DNA of 64,000 bases from Lyophyllum atratum (lineage: Eukaryota > Basidiomycota > Agaricomycetes > Agaricales > Lyophyllaceae), in assembly GCA_014905825.1 (NCBI GenBank), contig JACGCN010000009.1:930001-994000 (forward strand), given 5' to 3'. A program made the position numbers and the translations under genes. The stretch's first letter is position 1. Every line of letters starts with the position of its first letter. Below are positions 42,133 through 57,600 of this stretch, in pieces. The notes beneath the pieces are model-generated. The model saw only the letters and a program-made list of their open reading frames with translations, did no database searches and was not told the origin of the DNA.

Positions 42133-43947
42133 TCAACACTGTCGATTCCCTGATTTACGTACAACGACAGTAGCTCTCCGTACACCGATACCGAAAAGCC
42201 GAGTTCCTAACAAGTGTAGGTACCGACCATTTATCACCGAGGTCGTCTCGCTCTCTTCCTCAAAAGTCTCGCCGAGGATGCCCTCGAGGTATTTCAGCTG
42301 GGGGCTTTTCCTGTCTCGTTCATGTATCAGCACGCTTAACTTAACCCCGGCCTTCATATCCTCCAGCGCTGCCTGACATTCGTCAATAAATCGCTTTAGC
42401 ACCTTGGGTCCGATAGCTTGGGTTACGTTCTGTATTCGTTCAATTAGAATGAGCAAGCCTTCATGCATAGCGCAAATTATTTGCCTTTGTCTCAATGAAA
42501 GGATCAAGCACATGGACAGCATGTGGGGGCGTTCTGCTGCTGACTGTAGGTTTCTCGACACCAACCGGATCGCCAGCCCAGTCCGGTGGGGTTTGAACGG
42601 GTGAGTCAAGTAACCCTCCGTGGCGGATGGAAACTATCTGGTCCGCATATCGGAATTCATGACACCAATATCTGTCGCCTGTTGTCAAATCTAAACTTGG
42701 AGTGGCTTAGTGAGGGACCCACGAGAACCAGTCCTGAACGGCCATTCTCAAGGTCGTATTTGACCGTGGATGCCAGTCAAGTAATTTAGGTTGGTACCTA
42801 ACGTCGCATAGTGCAGATTTGCCTTTGAACTTGCGAGTCCGAAAGATACTTCCCTTGATATCGGGCTGCAACGGTGGTAGGTTTCCTTGGAGATTGGGAA
42901 GTAAACCGCGGGTCTACTCGGCCATCGGCATTTGATATCTATAACAGGTACGGAAGACTGACCTGCAGAAAACCGATGGTCATCAGTGCTAAAGCATAGC
43001 TGCTGAAGCTCGGGACTTCTCTAAAGGGACTTGGGCTATTCAAACCCAAGGGCTTTGCCCAGAGTTTGATGAGCATCAGCATAGGCCGCAACAGCGGCGA
43101 GGCGTCACAGTATGCCTTTAACAGGTCAGAATTGAGGAGGCCAAGTCGCTCGTTGACGTTGATATCGCATTCGAGGCGAGTTCGCGGGTCCTTGAATTTT
43201 ACTGGCGAGCAATAAGCGAAGAGTTGTATCAGTGAATTCCTGTTACGATGCGGGGTGTAGGTGGAATTACCTATGGGCACTGCGGCATTTGGGATGCACT
43301 GGATTTCTCTGAATCCAGCCTCTCGGAGAATCCGGGCAAGTTTCCTGTCCGATGTGATGCGAGGTTACAAATGCAACTACAGAAGGTCACAGCCACAGAC
43401 GAACCGAACGTTGTATATTGCTGGATGGGGGTCAGTGAAGACCTGGGAAAGTGATGGTTATAAATGGAGAGCACGCACGAGGAAGTTGACAATCCGGCTC
43501 GAAGCCGTGTTGTCTCTCCGGATCCTATGGAATCTATGAGCTGCCGTGGACCTTTCCACATGTAAGCAAAGAGCCGGACGTCCCACGTACGATAATCACT
43601 AGGTCAAGGTCGCTCTTGGGGAGCGAAACATCATACCTGGGAATTTGAAGGTGGTAAGAGAGATGGTGACTATGACTGATTTGATTTCACCTGGCGCTAC
43701 CAAAGGTTTCGACTGTATACCTCTTGCCGTATTGTTCCTGAATCGTGTCCTGCACAAGTTTCAGTGTCTCCGATCGGCGTCTACGCACCGAGCTGGGCAG
43801 ATCCAAATACTGAGCAGCATGAGTATAAGCAGAGAGCATAAGACGTGTGGAAGTCATTCCGGACCTTGTGCGCAAGGGCATAGTCGAGGTCGTGTCCGAT
43901 GCTTGGTACATCAGATGAGTTTGGGTGACTGTCATGAAGGGAGCCAT
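42133..43947 (-). CDS. Non-canonical poly(A) polymerase / TUTase (Cid1-like), catalytic unit
   Basis: Minus strand, several exons. The start is uncertain (Met at 43947 or 43857). The nucleotidyltransferase domain contains TVETFGSARYDVSLPKSDLD, with the GS motif and first two catalytic Asp, and then RLECDINVNERLG with the third. The PAP-central part follows (LLRPMLMLIKLWAKPLGLN, SSYALALMTIGFLQ, then TRGLLPNLQ across a 49-nt intron) and a nucleotide-recognition end HVLDPFIETKNVTQAIGPKV. All catalytic residues are present, so it should add A or U residues to RNA 3' ends. The intron before NVTQ (42430-42484) has a GC donor. A basic region follows to the stop. It lies directly downstream of a related but degenerate unit on the same strand; the two may be one fused gene, because the linking exons are unclear. 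Confidence 0.8.
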
Positions 43948-43962
43948 TCCCCAAAGGCTGAA

Positions 43963-45735
43963 CTATGCGTTCTGGAATCGATGAGCAGAGTAGCGAAAGG
44001 CATGATAATCGCTCCTACCTGCAAGATGTCCCTCAAGCAAAGTCGATCCTTGAGTTACGGGCGCCGGCGCCGGGGGGGAGGATTTGATTTCACTCTCAAG
44101 TGGAAAGCCTGTTGCATAGAGGGTCTCGAATGCATATCTACAGTTAAGTCTGAATCGTGTCAGCTCTGAGCTGGAGACCCCTTCCGCGTGATTCTGATTG
44201 TATAGTATTTATTGTGACGTCGATTGAAGTAAGTGACACAATATCTTACCTTGGTTGCAACGAACGGGTCCTGAACAATCAGAGGTTGGGTCGCCCAGGA
44301 TCTCGGTTCGGGATACCAGTCTTCTACGCCAGGTAGTTTACGGCGAGGCTCTTCCTTATAGGGCAAAATGCGCCGGGTGCGCAATGGCTCCGAGAGACGG
44401 AAGTGTTTGTCGTGAATGGTTACGATTTCAAACGATGTCCAGTCAGCTGAAAACCAATACCTTAGGGGTCGTATAAGGAGATCTCTAACATGTGAAAGGG
44501 AGTTTTCACAAACTTGAAAAAGCCTTTCAAGGACTCCTGGATGGGACCTTTTGGGCTATCCTATATGTATAACAATTAGTATGTGTAAGTCACGGAAAGG
44601 TTTCTATTTGCCTGAAGAAACCTGCCAGTCATGATAGCAAGGGCAGTCGCCGAGAACTGGGTCAGATTTAATGATCGTGTCCACGCCCATACGATGGTTA
44701 GGAGCTGTTTTGCGACGTCATCTTCATATACTTGGCATAGCAGAGTGTAAAGCCGAATAACATGAGGTCCAGGTAGTGTGAGGCTGACGGAAAGAGAATT
44801 TCCCGATGGTAGCGAGGTCATGAAAAGCTGGACAGGGTATGGCAGCTCATCAGCCTCTTTCCTTTCCTTATAATTAGGCCAGGGTGCACTATAATCGTAG
44901 GCGCCTGGTGGCCGATTCTGTATGGCGTTTATCTTCGCGGCATATGAGCGGTAGAAACTGCCCATGCAGCCTGCCTCTAGGAGAGTCTGAGCTACCAAAC
45001 TTGCGGATCTCAGAAACCAGGAAGGGGAAACGACATTGAGCGATAATACCTAGGATTATATATTGATGGCAATGTGGAAATATCGTGTATGTCCCGAGAA
45101 TCGTCCTGCGTATAGCAGTGGTCAAATGTCTCCTTACAACAAACGGCGCAGAGACAACGTACCACTAAGGCGAACTCTACAGGTGCTTCTTTTGCATCGT
45201 AGGCATAACGATACATACTGATATCTGTCACAGACAGCCGGCCATTCCAATGCTTCTGTACCACTTCCTGTAGTTCGTGAAGGACGGCTTGGCGAGCTTC
45301 ACGCTGTGACCGAGATGAGGGAAGTAGCTAGAGTGATTTTGATCAGCGACGACGCAAAGGTATGTGCTGTTTGACGCGATATTCACCTCCAAATTACGAA
45401 TCACATTTTTGTTACCAGTGAATTCGCTCCATGAGAAGCTGTATAGTGTCTCCGTGATTGCCTTGAATGAAGAATTCGTGTACAATTTAAGAGAAAGTCG
45501 CATGTAGTCGGACAGGCCGTCGCTACACGATTGTAGTGGCAAGTAATGTCCAAGTAGCTGCTGAAATTTCGCGTTCGAGGTCTCCGACTGGTCGCAGTGG
45601 GCTTACGGGGTGAACGCAGCACGGATGCTAAGTTGCTAATGGCATGAAAATGGTAACAACGACGCGACGGAAGGCGCAGACAGACACAGCCAAACAAGGC
45701 TCGGTGCCAGCTTCGGCGAAAAATCCTCTTGCCAT
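43963..45735 (-). CDS. Degenerate poly(A) polymerase / TUTase-like unit
   Basis: Minus strand, multi-exon. Start uncertain (Met at 45735 or 45697). The layout copies that of the downstream unit: helical N-terminus, a strand-turn-strand where the GS and DxD motifs should be (MYRYAYDAKEAPVEFALV), LPSIYNPSLVAQTLLEAGC, PVQLFMTSLPSGNSLSVSLT in place of the third-Asp strand, VWAWTRSLNLTQFSATALAI, MTGRFLQ, then YWFSADWTSFEIVTIHDKHF and WATQPLIVQDPFVATK. GS and all three catalytic Asp are absent, so nucleotide transfer is unlikely. One intron (44560/44611) appears to use a GC donor. It may be the inactive N-terminal half of a two-domain TUTase, as in vertebrate TUT4/TUT7, or a separate pseudoenzyme gene. 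The frame holds through many exons, which argues against simple decay. Confidence 0.65.
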
Positions 45736-46351
45736 CTGACTCGTGCTAGGAAAGGAACGTATATTTATTACTATCGGAGGGCAGACATATCAGCATGACA
45801 TTGATAGTAAATACGCCTCGGTTGAGCGACCTCAAGTGACAACGAACGCGAATCTTGCCGATGTTTATTACGGTACGATCACATGATCGAGAATTCACTT
45901 CCTCCATCTCCAGGTTCGGCCTGTGTTCAACTGTTTTATAGCGGTTGTGAGTACTCCTTAGTACTCCATCTTAGTGGGGCTAATGGATCAAAAGCTCTCA
46001 TTCTCGGAGACCCAGGTTTACTGCTAAAGGAAGCAGTGTAGCTATTCGTGAATAGTGAGAGGTTGACCGCGGCCACGAGCAGACACGCAAGAAACGTCGA
46101 AGAAAGGTTCGTATCTTCCTTGTTGCCTTTTCTGCGCGCTTAGTATTTTAAACGAGGCAGCTATTGGGCCCATAACCATACGCACAGGTTGTATCACCCC
46201 TTGTGCGTGATAGCCGCTCCGTAAAACGCATTCACGTCGCCGTGATAAGCCGACTGTCTGTTCAACGTGAGCTGCTAATTTACCTGTTCATTTTCTCTGA
46301 CATATCTACCCGCATGCGCTAGACACCTGAGTCACGCTCAAAGTACACGAC
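45736..46351. promoter_or_regulatory. Divergent upstream region TUTase unit / COQ1
   Basis: About 615 bp between divergent genes. No gene and no clear TATA box; pyrimidine-rich stretches near 46280-46350 precede COQ1. Confidence 0.4.
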
Positions 46352-47883
46352 ATGCGACGATGGCCCTCAACGCTCTCCCGGATTCGCGTAACACATAGAA
46401 TGCCTCAGCCGCGCACACACAGCATTTCTACCCACACACCCAACCCTCCAGTCGACTCCAATCCTGTATCCCGCGCACGACCCGACCCTTTTGCCCTCCT
46501 CGCCCCGCAACTAACCGAGCTACGGCAGTCTCTCCTCTCCCTCCTCGACTCCGGCCACCCGCGCCTAAGCGAAATTACGCGCTACTACTTCCTGCACCCG
46601 TCCAAGCAGATCCGCCCCATCATAATCCTCCTATTTGCACGTGCAACGAATGGCCTTGGGCGGCAGTGGGACCAAAAGTTGTGGGAGGCACAGAAAGAAG
46701 GAGCTGGGGGACGCGCAGAGGAGCTCGATTGGCCGCTTACGAGGCCTGACGTCCTAAATGACTGGAATCCAAGCATGCCCACCAACACCGCGCCCTTCAA
46801 TGCTGCCTTCACGCTACGGCCCCTTACACCACATCGGCCACCAGTGCCTAAACCACCACAGCAGCGCAAAGCCTTGACGCCAACCCTGTATTCCCCGACC
46901 TACATCCTTCCGACACAGACGCGGCTCGCACAGATCGTGGAAATGATGCATACCGCTTCGCTGCTGCATGATGACGTCATCGACGAGTCTGCGTTACGGA
47001 GAGGCTCGCCCAGTGCCCCAGCGGCCTTTGGGAACAAGCTCTCGATCTTGGGTGGGAACTTTGTGCTGGGCCGCGCGTCGGGCGCGCTTTCGCGGCTTGG
47101 GGATCCGGAGGTGACGGATCTGATTGCGAGCGTCTTGTCGAACCTCGTGGAGGGCGAGATCCTGCAGACGAAGGCCGTGGAGACACAGACGGGTTGGGTG
47201 AAGAAGGAGACGACGCCTGAGGGTGCGCAGGAAGAGGCAGGAGAAAAGGCGGCACATATGAACCGGATCCAGGACGCATGGAATATATACCTGCAGAAGA
47301 CGTATTTGAAGACGGCGAGCTTGATGGCGAAGGGCGCGCGGGCGGCGGTCACGCTTGGTGGGTGCAAGGAAGGTGACATTTGGCGCGAGATTGCATATGC
47401 CTATGGGAGAAATTTGGGGATTGCATTCCAGGTATGCCTCATTCTACCCTTGTTGAGAGGTTCTTCATCAAGCTCGCGACTCCATAGCTCGTGGATGATA
47501 TTCTGGATTATGACAGTGCTTCTGCAACACTCGGCAAGCCAGGAGGCGCTGACCTGCAACTTGGGCTGACGACTGGCCCAGCACTATACGCATGGGAGGA
47601 GCATCCTGAAATGGGTGCGCTGATTCGACGCAAGTTTGAGGAGCCGGGTGATGTGGAAAAGGTACGCTGGTGGTTCTTGCACTCCTCGCTTGCTGTGTTT
47701 ATTGAGTCTTCTGTTCTACAGGCACGGGACTTCGTCGCTCGCTCATCTGCGCTCCAGCGGACGCGGGAACTGGCCCAGAGATACGCGGATAAGGCGAAGG
47801 AGGTGCTTGAGCAACTTCCGGAGAGTGAAGCGAAGAGCGCGTTGGAGGTGTTGGCGGAGAGGGTGATCCGCAGGAAATCATAA
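46352..47883 (+). CDS. COQ1: Polyprenyl diphosphate synthase (ubiquinone side chain, COQ1)
   Basis: Three exons (46352-47431, 47488-47661, 47722-47883) encode 471 residues. The N-terminus is Arg/Ser-rich (MRRWPSTLSRIRVTHRMPQP), as expected for mitochondrial import. Core motifs: HPSKQIRPIIILL, first Asp-rich motif MHTASLLHDDVIDES followed by RRGSPSAP, GNFVLGRASGALSRL, LVEGEILQ, TYLKTASLMA, and second Asp-rich motif LVDDILDY followed by LGKPGGADLQLGL. The enzyme builds the long isoprenoid tail of coenzyme Q from FPP or GGPP and IPP. About 75 residues rich in Pro and polar amino acids are inserted between IIILLFARAT and the first Asp-rich motif, a feature common in basidiomycete COQ1. It is convergent with the farnesyl-diphosphate synthase gene, whose product is its likely priming substrate. 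Confidence 0.95.
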
Positions 47884-48235
47884 TCTATAGATACGACGCT
47901 TTGATGTCGACTTGCTGCAGACATCCGAAAGATTCCAAACCTCAGGCGGAGCGATACTTGGTTTACTCAAGGAATTGGAGGACCCAGAAGATACTGGAGA
48001 ACCACCGGATCACTCAGTTCGAGCTAACTATCCGGATATCTAGCAGCAATAACTATCAGAGTCCTGCGTCCTGCGTCCTACGTCCTGGTGAAGTCCTTGT
48101 TATGATATATACTAAATTCAGAGGAACGAAGTCCTTCCGAAGCATTGATTGGTGGCAGGTCGATACATGGTATTTTAAGTTTCCAAACAGTCTATACAGC
48201 AATCCATCCAAAATTAAGCGTCTTGAGAATATACT
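47884..48235. other. Convergent 3' region COQ1 / FPPS
   Basis: 352 bp between the two stop codons. It contains a short direct repeat, TCCTGCGTCCTGCGTCC. No gene seen. Confidence 0.55.
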
Positions 48236-49702
48236 CTACATGCTCCTTCGGTAAATCTTCTCTAAAAAGCTCTTGAACACCTGGCGTTTCATGCCTTGGT
48301 GTGAGTCCACCTTCTGTCCCTTTCCATCCACAATCACGCCGTCCTCGGGGATGCTATCGATCAGCTCGTTGAGGCGCTTGTACATGCCGGCCTCGTACTC
48401 TGCGTACACCTTGCGCAGGCCGACCGCCTCGTAGAGCTCCTTGACGCGCTTCTCGCACAGGCCGCCGGCCTCTCCCTCCTGGCCATGTGCCTTTTTGTCC
48501 GTATCGGCGCCCTCAGCCCCAGCCTCGATATCGCCCTTCCGCCCGTAATTGCGGTCAAGGATGAGTCGTTGCTCAGGGGTGCAGAGGCCCATGACGGTGT
48601 TGACACACCACGAGCACTTGTTGTCCACGATGTCGGTACCGATCTTGCCGAGGATCTCTGGTGTGGCGGCAAAGTCCAGGAAGTCGTCCTGGACCTGGAA
48701 GTATTCACCGAGAGGGATTAGAATTGAGAGCGCGAGATCGTAAGGCCTGAGGGTTTTGCTGCCCTCGGAGGCCTGCACGGTGTAGGACTCGGGAATGTTG
48801 CACATGTGCATCGCGAGGGCGACAGGGAGATGGAAAGAGTAGTACGCGGTCTTGTACACTACAATAACGCGATGTCTGAAGCAATAATGTTGTCAGTAAA
48901 ATACTGACATCATGTCGGGAAGATATTTCTGACCTTTCCAGCGAAAAGCGCGCCAAGTCGACAACACCCTCAGAGGCCGTAACAAGGTCAACAAGCTGGC
49001 CCATCTCCGTTTTGTATGTGATGTCATGGAAGAGTTCGATAAGATCGATGTAGCATGGTTGAGAGCGGAAGTGTGCCTTCAGCAGGTGGAAGATGGCAGA
49101 GTGGAGCATGAATGAATCGTTGATCGCGACCATGCCCACAGGGGGTTGCTTATAACCGGCACTAGTGATCGAAGCGTCATTCTTCAAGGATGCGGGGACG
49201 GTGGACGGAACGACGGGTGTCGATGGGGCTGAGATCGCGGGTGCGGCGGAGAGGTACCAACAGGGTTGGCTTCGTCGGGTAATGGACGAATCCATGATAT
49301 CGTCGGCCACTAGGAAGTAGGCTTGCAGCTATGGTAGATCGCTTCAGGATCCCGCCCCCATTGGATGCAGAGAGACTCACCAGTTCAACGCACCAACCTA
49401 GAACAGCCGCGTTAAGGTACTCCTCATCCGTCAGTGGGCGGCCTTTGAGAATTTCGGCCGTGTCAACTACGGAGATGCCGCGATTTAGTTTGCCACCAGG
49501 GACGTTGTAGTCGAGATTCTGTCATAGGGGGAGTTGAACGAGGTAAACTAAAGATGAACGGAAGAACGATAGCAACCTTGCGATACCATTCCAGAGCCTC
49601 AGCTGGGAGACCTTCCTTTGTGCAATGGTCGATGAGCTCTTCGCGGATGACATCAAAGACGGCTTCGAACTTGGCGCGACGGGCTGCCTTGTCGGAGGAC
49701 AT
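48236..49702 (-). CDS. ERG20: Farnesyl diphosphate synthase (ERG20)
   Basis: Minus strand, at least four exons. Starts [20 protein letters not shown]. It condenses IPP with DMAPP and GPP to give FPP for sterols, dolichol, ubiquinone and prenylation. Motifs: [19 protein letters not shown], first Asp-rich [15 protein letters not shown] with [53 protein letters not shown], and second Asp-rich [11 protein letters not shown]. The C-terminus [13 protein letters not shown] is typical. Two oddities: about 35 extra Ala/Pro/Ser residues directly after QPCWY, which may be a real insertion or an in-frame unspliced intron (GTACCT...CACTAG), and an acidic Gly-rich insertion [20 protein letters not shown] before the last helices. 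Neighbour COQ1 uses the same pathway. Confidence 0.95.
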
Positions 49703-50482
49703 GGGAATGGGTAAAGAGGGTGAAGGTGGAAGTGGGTGTATGAGGCAAGATCGATATCGGAGGTATTGTACCTATAAAAAGTGGTTCGATCGCTCCATTC
49801 TGAATCCCGTCGGCAAATATCCCTCGCGCATCCCTCATCCTTCTTGTATACGGTTATCAGTGTCTCGGAATTATCGTCCTAAGGCCTAGGAGACCTTGGC
49901 CGGCAAGGTAGACATCACGAAACCCGGGTTGAGAAGGCACCTCGGGTTGCTGAATGCGAGATTATGAGGGCATTCAGTATATTTCGCTCTTGCGTTCCGT
50001 TGGGCAAGGCAGGCTTACACCAGCTGGTACTGGTATTCAAAGGAGGTATACATATATAGGCACCGAGAACTAAGGATATCGACGAAAAACACTATATATC
50101 CATGCCATCAGATTCCGCAAATTTAGTCTCCCTGAGAATCGAGGATGGTTGGGGGACGCCCTACGTTGGCTGATTCGGAAAAGCCTTGAAACGAGAGCCC
50201 GACTTCGATTTCTGTAAATATTGGAAATCTGTACGTGATAATGTATGCAGTCGGTTCGTCGTCCAATTCCAACCGGGATCGCTCGCAGCCACATTCCCGA
50301 GTAATGCTTACGGTTAGCGCCACGAAGGCTCCGATGCGGGAGCCCCGGGCGTGGTTGACAGAAACTGCCAGCAGATCTTGGAATTGAACCCGACTCTGAT
50401 CGTTCAGCTGTTTATATTTTTTTCCCCAACTGGCAACTATACACAGGCCTATAGAAACATAACACCGAAATAGGCTATCGAC
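49703..50482. other. Intergenic, FPPS promoter and CDH-B 3' side
   Basis: About 780 bp. Short open frames at 50070-50323 have no motif. No tRNA-like fold or repeat was recognised. Confidence 0.5.
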
Positions 50483-53961
<3,479 letters not shown>

Positions 53962-54626
53962 GACGCTCAAAGTTGGCGAGAAGGTATTTGCGACTTGCCA
54001 CCATTCCGCTGTTGCGATAGGCTTTTAAAAGCGTTCGGGCATAGTAAATGGATGCGAGATATTTCCGCAGAGTAAAAAATGACACAATCCCGTTGATATG
54101 TTTTCTCCTTTCATATGGCAGAGCTGGGTGAAAAGACAGAAGGGAACTGTGTAAATCCATCGCGTAACGGATGCAACTCGGAAATAGCAACATAGCTCGT
54201 GATCAGCAAGTGGTATGGTGAAGCGTCGTTGACCCTTGTCCTCGATGTGCTCGGAAAAACAGGGTGGTAAAAATAGATCTGCATGTTGAAGGCCGCCAAG
54301 TCTAATCTTTCCTTCAGATGTTGCGGTCTGACGAGATTGCAGCTTGAGTACACAGAGGTCTGAGAGAAATGCGAGCTGGAACGCCCCGCCACTTACGCCG
54401 CAAAGGCTGCAATAGTGGCCGCGATTCACGCAACTGTGTTGTGGACGTCCAACTTCTAGATGACAAAATGTTCAAACATGGCCCACGGCTTCGGCCGGGC
54501 CGCTCTGGATCTCCCGGCGATATCAGCACCATGGATATAACGTCCCCATTGGGTAGCGTTCTTGAGCAGAAGAATTATGTCCAATTATAGGAGAGCAAGG
54601 TAACAAATAGCCCAACGCAGAGTGTT
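53962..54626. promoter_or_regulatory. Upstream region of CDH copy B
   Basis: About 660 bp between CDH copy B and the end of the P5A-ATPase gene. GC-rich CGGCCGGGCCG near 54490 and a palindromic TTTTAAAA about 65 nt before the CDH start are visible; neither can be tied to a known regulator. The open frame at 54025-54429 shows no motif. Confidence 0.4.
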
Positions 54627-57600
54627 CTACTGAGCTTTTTTCTCCGTCAAGCTCAACTCAACCGTGGCCTCCGCAGCGGCAGCTTCTTCTATAGCTCTCC
54701 GTGCTTCCCGTCGTTCACGCCCGCGAGTTACCATGGGCTTGGGTTCCAGGTCTGCAAAGAGATATTTGCAGACCTTCTCAATCACCCAGCAGCCAACAAA
54801 GTCAATGACCATTGCGGCCGTCAACCTAATCTTGAACTATACACGTGGCTAGTCAGCATGGTTGTCGTGATTGGACAGCAGTTGAGCACATACAGAGTCT
54901 TCCATCACGACGATTTGGAGCCACCTATTCAGCTCAGGCATGAAATCAGTCGCGCCGCTGAAAGCAACAGCGCTAGCTCCAACGAGTCCCCACCATAAGG
55001 CAGGATTTTCCCGAATGCCTTCGCGGAAGGGACGGCCCTAAAAATAGAACAATCAATGGTTGTCTCGTACCCCATGGCACAAATAGATGCCAGTAGCGAA
55101 ATGTACCTGGAAGTTGATGGCGAAGGTGGACACCTGTTGCGATAAACCAAGGAGATATATCGCAGTATTAAGAAGACTCGGTTCGAACTTCGCCTCAAGG
55201 TCAATGGGGCCCCGCCTATAAATAGCTGTCAGCACTCGGTGCCGTCAGGCGAGCAAGATCATGCTCACGTTTCGTAGCTGTGAGTGAGGTTGGTGATGTA
55301 CACCAGCGAGACGATGTGTAGGGAGAATTGCAGGAGAACGGAAAGGAGCACGTAAAGGTTGAAGATGTTGCCTAATGGTCGCTCCCGAGAAAGCTTCTCG
55401 ACCGCCTTTAGGGACCGCATGAATAGAAAAACGGATAGAGCAGAAGGTGTGAAACATACCTTAGCACGCGAAATGCAGAGGAAACACACAGACATAAGCA
55501 TTCCAGTGACAGTCACCTGATAGTCGCCGAACTTGATTCCATCGAGATACTGCACACTCAAGCTGTACGCGGTGATAAGACAATTCAACGCAAGGATCTT
55601 GTACATCTGAATCGTAGCCACCAGCGTACAGCGGCCTTGACGGATGATATGCGTAACTGCGTAGTATATTAGCAACGAGGAGCAGGTGGCAGCCAGGAGA
55701 TTGTGGGGTAGACGCACCAGCCGAGACGTGAGCCAATTTGGACGTAAAAGGCGCTGCACAGGAAGCATCGCCAAGTTTGATCTTAGGAACCTCATCTTCT
55801 CCTTCCATGTCGGCCATCTTGTCGGTGATAGCAGACAGGTCGAACTAGGAAGATCGGAGTCAGGCTCGGCCAATTGTAGATAACGTAAAGGTGACGCACC
55901 CTCTCCATAGGATTCCTCTGGCGCGCTACCTGTTGCTCTGCTGCCACCGCCTGTTGAGCCTGGACGGCTTCGGGGAGGAGGTGTGCAATTGCGGCAGGCA
56001 CAGGCGGGGGCGGCTGGTTGAAGCGCGCAGAGACCTTGAGTTGCGTTTCATACACCTTTTTGATACGCTCAAGCTTCTGGCGCTCAGCGATCTTTGTGAG
56101 GTCCTCAGCAGTGCCATCGAGGAGCGCAACACCAATATGGGCCTGTTTGAGGGCGCCAACGTCGTTTGTACCGTCACCAGCCATGAGTGTGATATAGCCA
56201 AGAGTTTTGAGTGTGGTGAGGATGTACTCTTTTTGCGAAGGCGAGACGCGAGCGTAAACCCAGGTGTTCTGGACGAGGTCGTTCCAGCTAGGGCGCGATT
56301 CAAATTGCTTCATCGCGGCACCAGTGATACAGATATCATACTGCTCAAAGAGAGATAGGTCCAGAGGTTCGGAAGGATCCACAGGAATGATCTTGCTTTC
56401 ATCGACCGTGCGCCAAATAAGATCTGGCAGAAATGTGTTGTTGGACGATGAATTAACAGTAAGACGTGACAAGCTTACCTGCATCATGGGCAGGATTTTC
56501 TTTCAGATCGAGAATGAGAGCCTCGCGATCCACAATTTCCACATCGCGAGCAACGTGGACGGCCGTGAGAGGGTTATCGCCAGTGATCATAATGCACTAC
56601 AACACAGGTCAGCACCTGCCCATGACAGACACCATCAGAACCTACTCGATGTGATGAGTCTGCAAGCATCTTGAGCGCTTCCACAGCGTCCGGTTTAAGT
56701 GGGCAGTGGAATACCAAAAATCCTGCAAAAATCAGACTATTCTCGGCAGTATCCCTGGGCAGCTTGTTGATCTTGTCGATGTTCATCGCCTCCATCTCCT
56801 TCATGCCGAGGGCCAGCACACGGCTCCCCTTACGCGTAAACTCCTTGTAGGTTTCGTCGTAATGAGCAGGGACGCTAGCGAGCATGGTCTTGATAGTTTC
56901 AGGTGCCCCTTTGACGGCGACGAGGGTCTTGCCGCCAGCAAGGGTGGAGATGGTCGACATACGCTTCAAGGCAGACGAGAACTGGAATCGGCGTCGGATA
57001 GTAAGCTGGGTTGCGTGCGGGGCTGTCCGGCTCGCAGGGGCAATGATTTCGCCTGTGTATGAGGGAAACGAGGTTAATGATACGTCAGGGCTAGAGAGAC
57101 AGGACAGAAGCAATGAGCATACCCTTGTTAAGATTCCATTCGAGAGCTTCTAATGTGGTCTTCTCCATCGGGTCGCCAACCGTTGTGCCGTCATCAAGTT
57201 TGACCAGGGCATGCGCAGCTGCGAGACAGAGAGTGGTCTCACGGGAGGTCTCCTTCACGTTGATGAGCGTTTTCTGGTTCTTGGCACTAATGGAAACAAT
57301 AAGCTGAGCCCAAGACTAGATTTTATCTCAAACTCACTCCATCCCGATAACACCTTCGAGGACCAGATCTTCCGCCGTGATCGTACCGGTCTTATCAAAG
57401 CAACATACATCAACGCGGCCAGCGAAGGGAATACGGAAAGGCTCCGTGCAGAATATGGCTGTTGGAAGGCAGTCAGGCTAATCCTAAGGCTGGGGAGGAA
57501 CGTCGGGCAGTACCGTATTTGGACAGAGCGACAAGGGACGCGTTAACTGCGAGGGACAGCTCCATAGGAAGTTCAGGGGGGACGACACTCGTGATGATGA

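Noticed and set aside
42933..42981. Apparent 24-nt micro-intron in the active TUTase unit
   Set aside because: A 49-nt intron with a downstream acceptor restores the expected GLLPNLQ sequence, so no tiny intron is needed.
54025..54429. 134-codon frame upstream of CDH copy B
   Set aside because: Overlaps two other frames of similar length, carries no motif and lies in the likely promoter.
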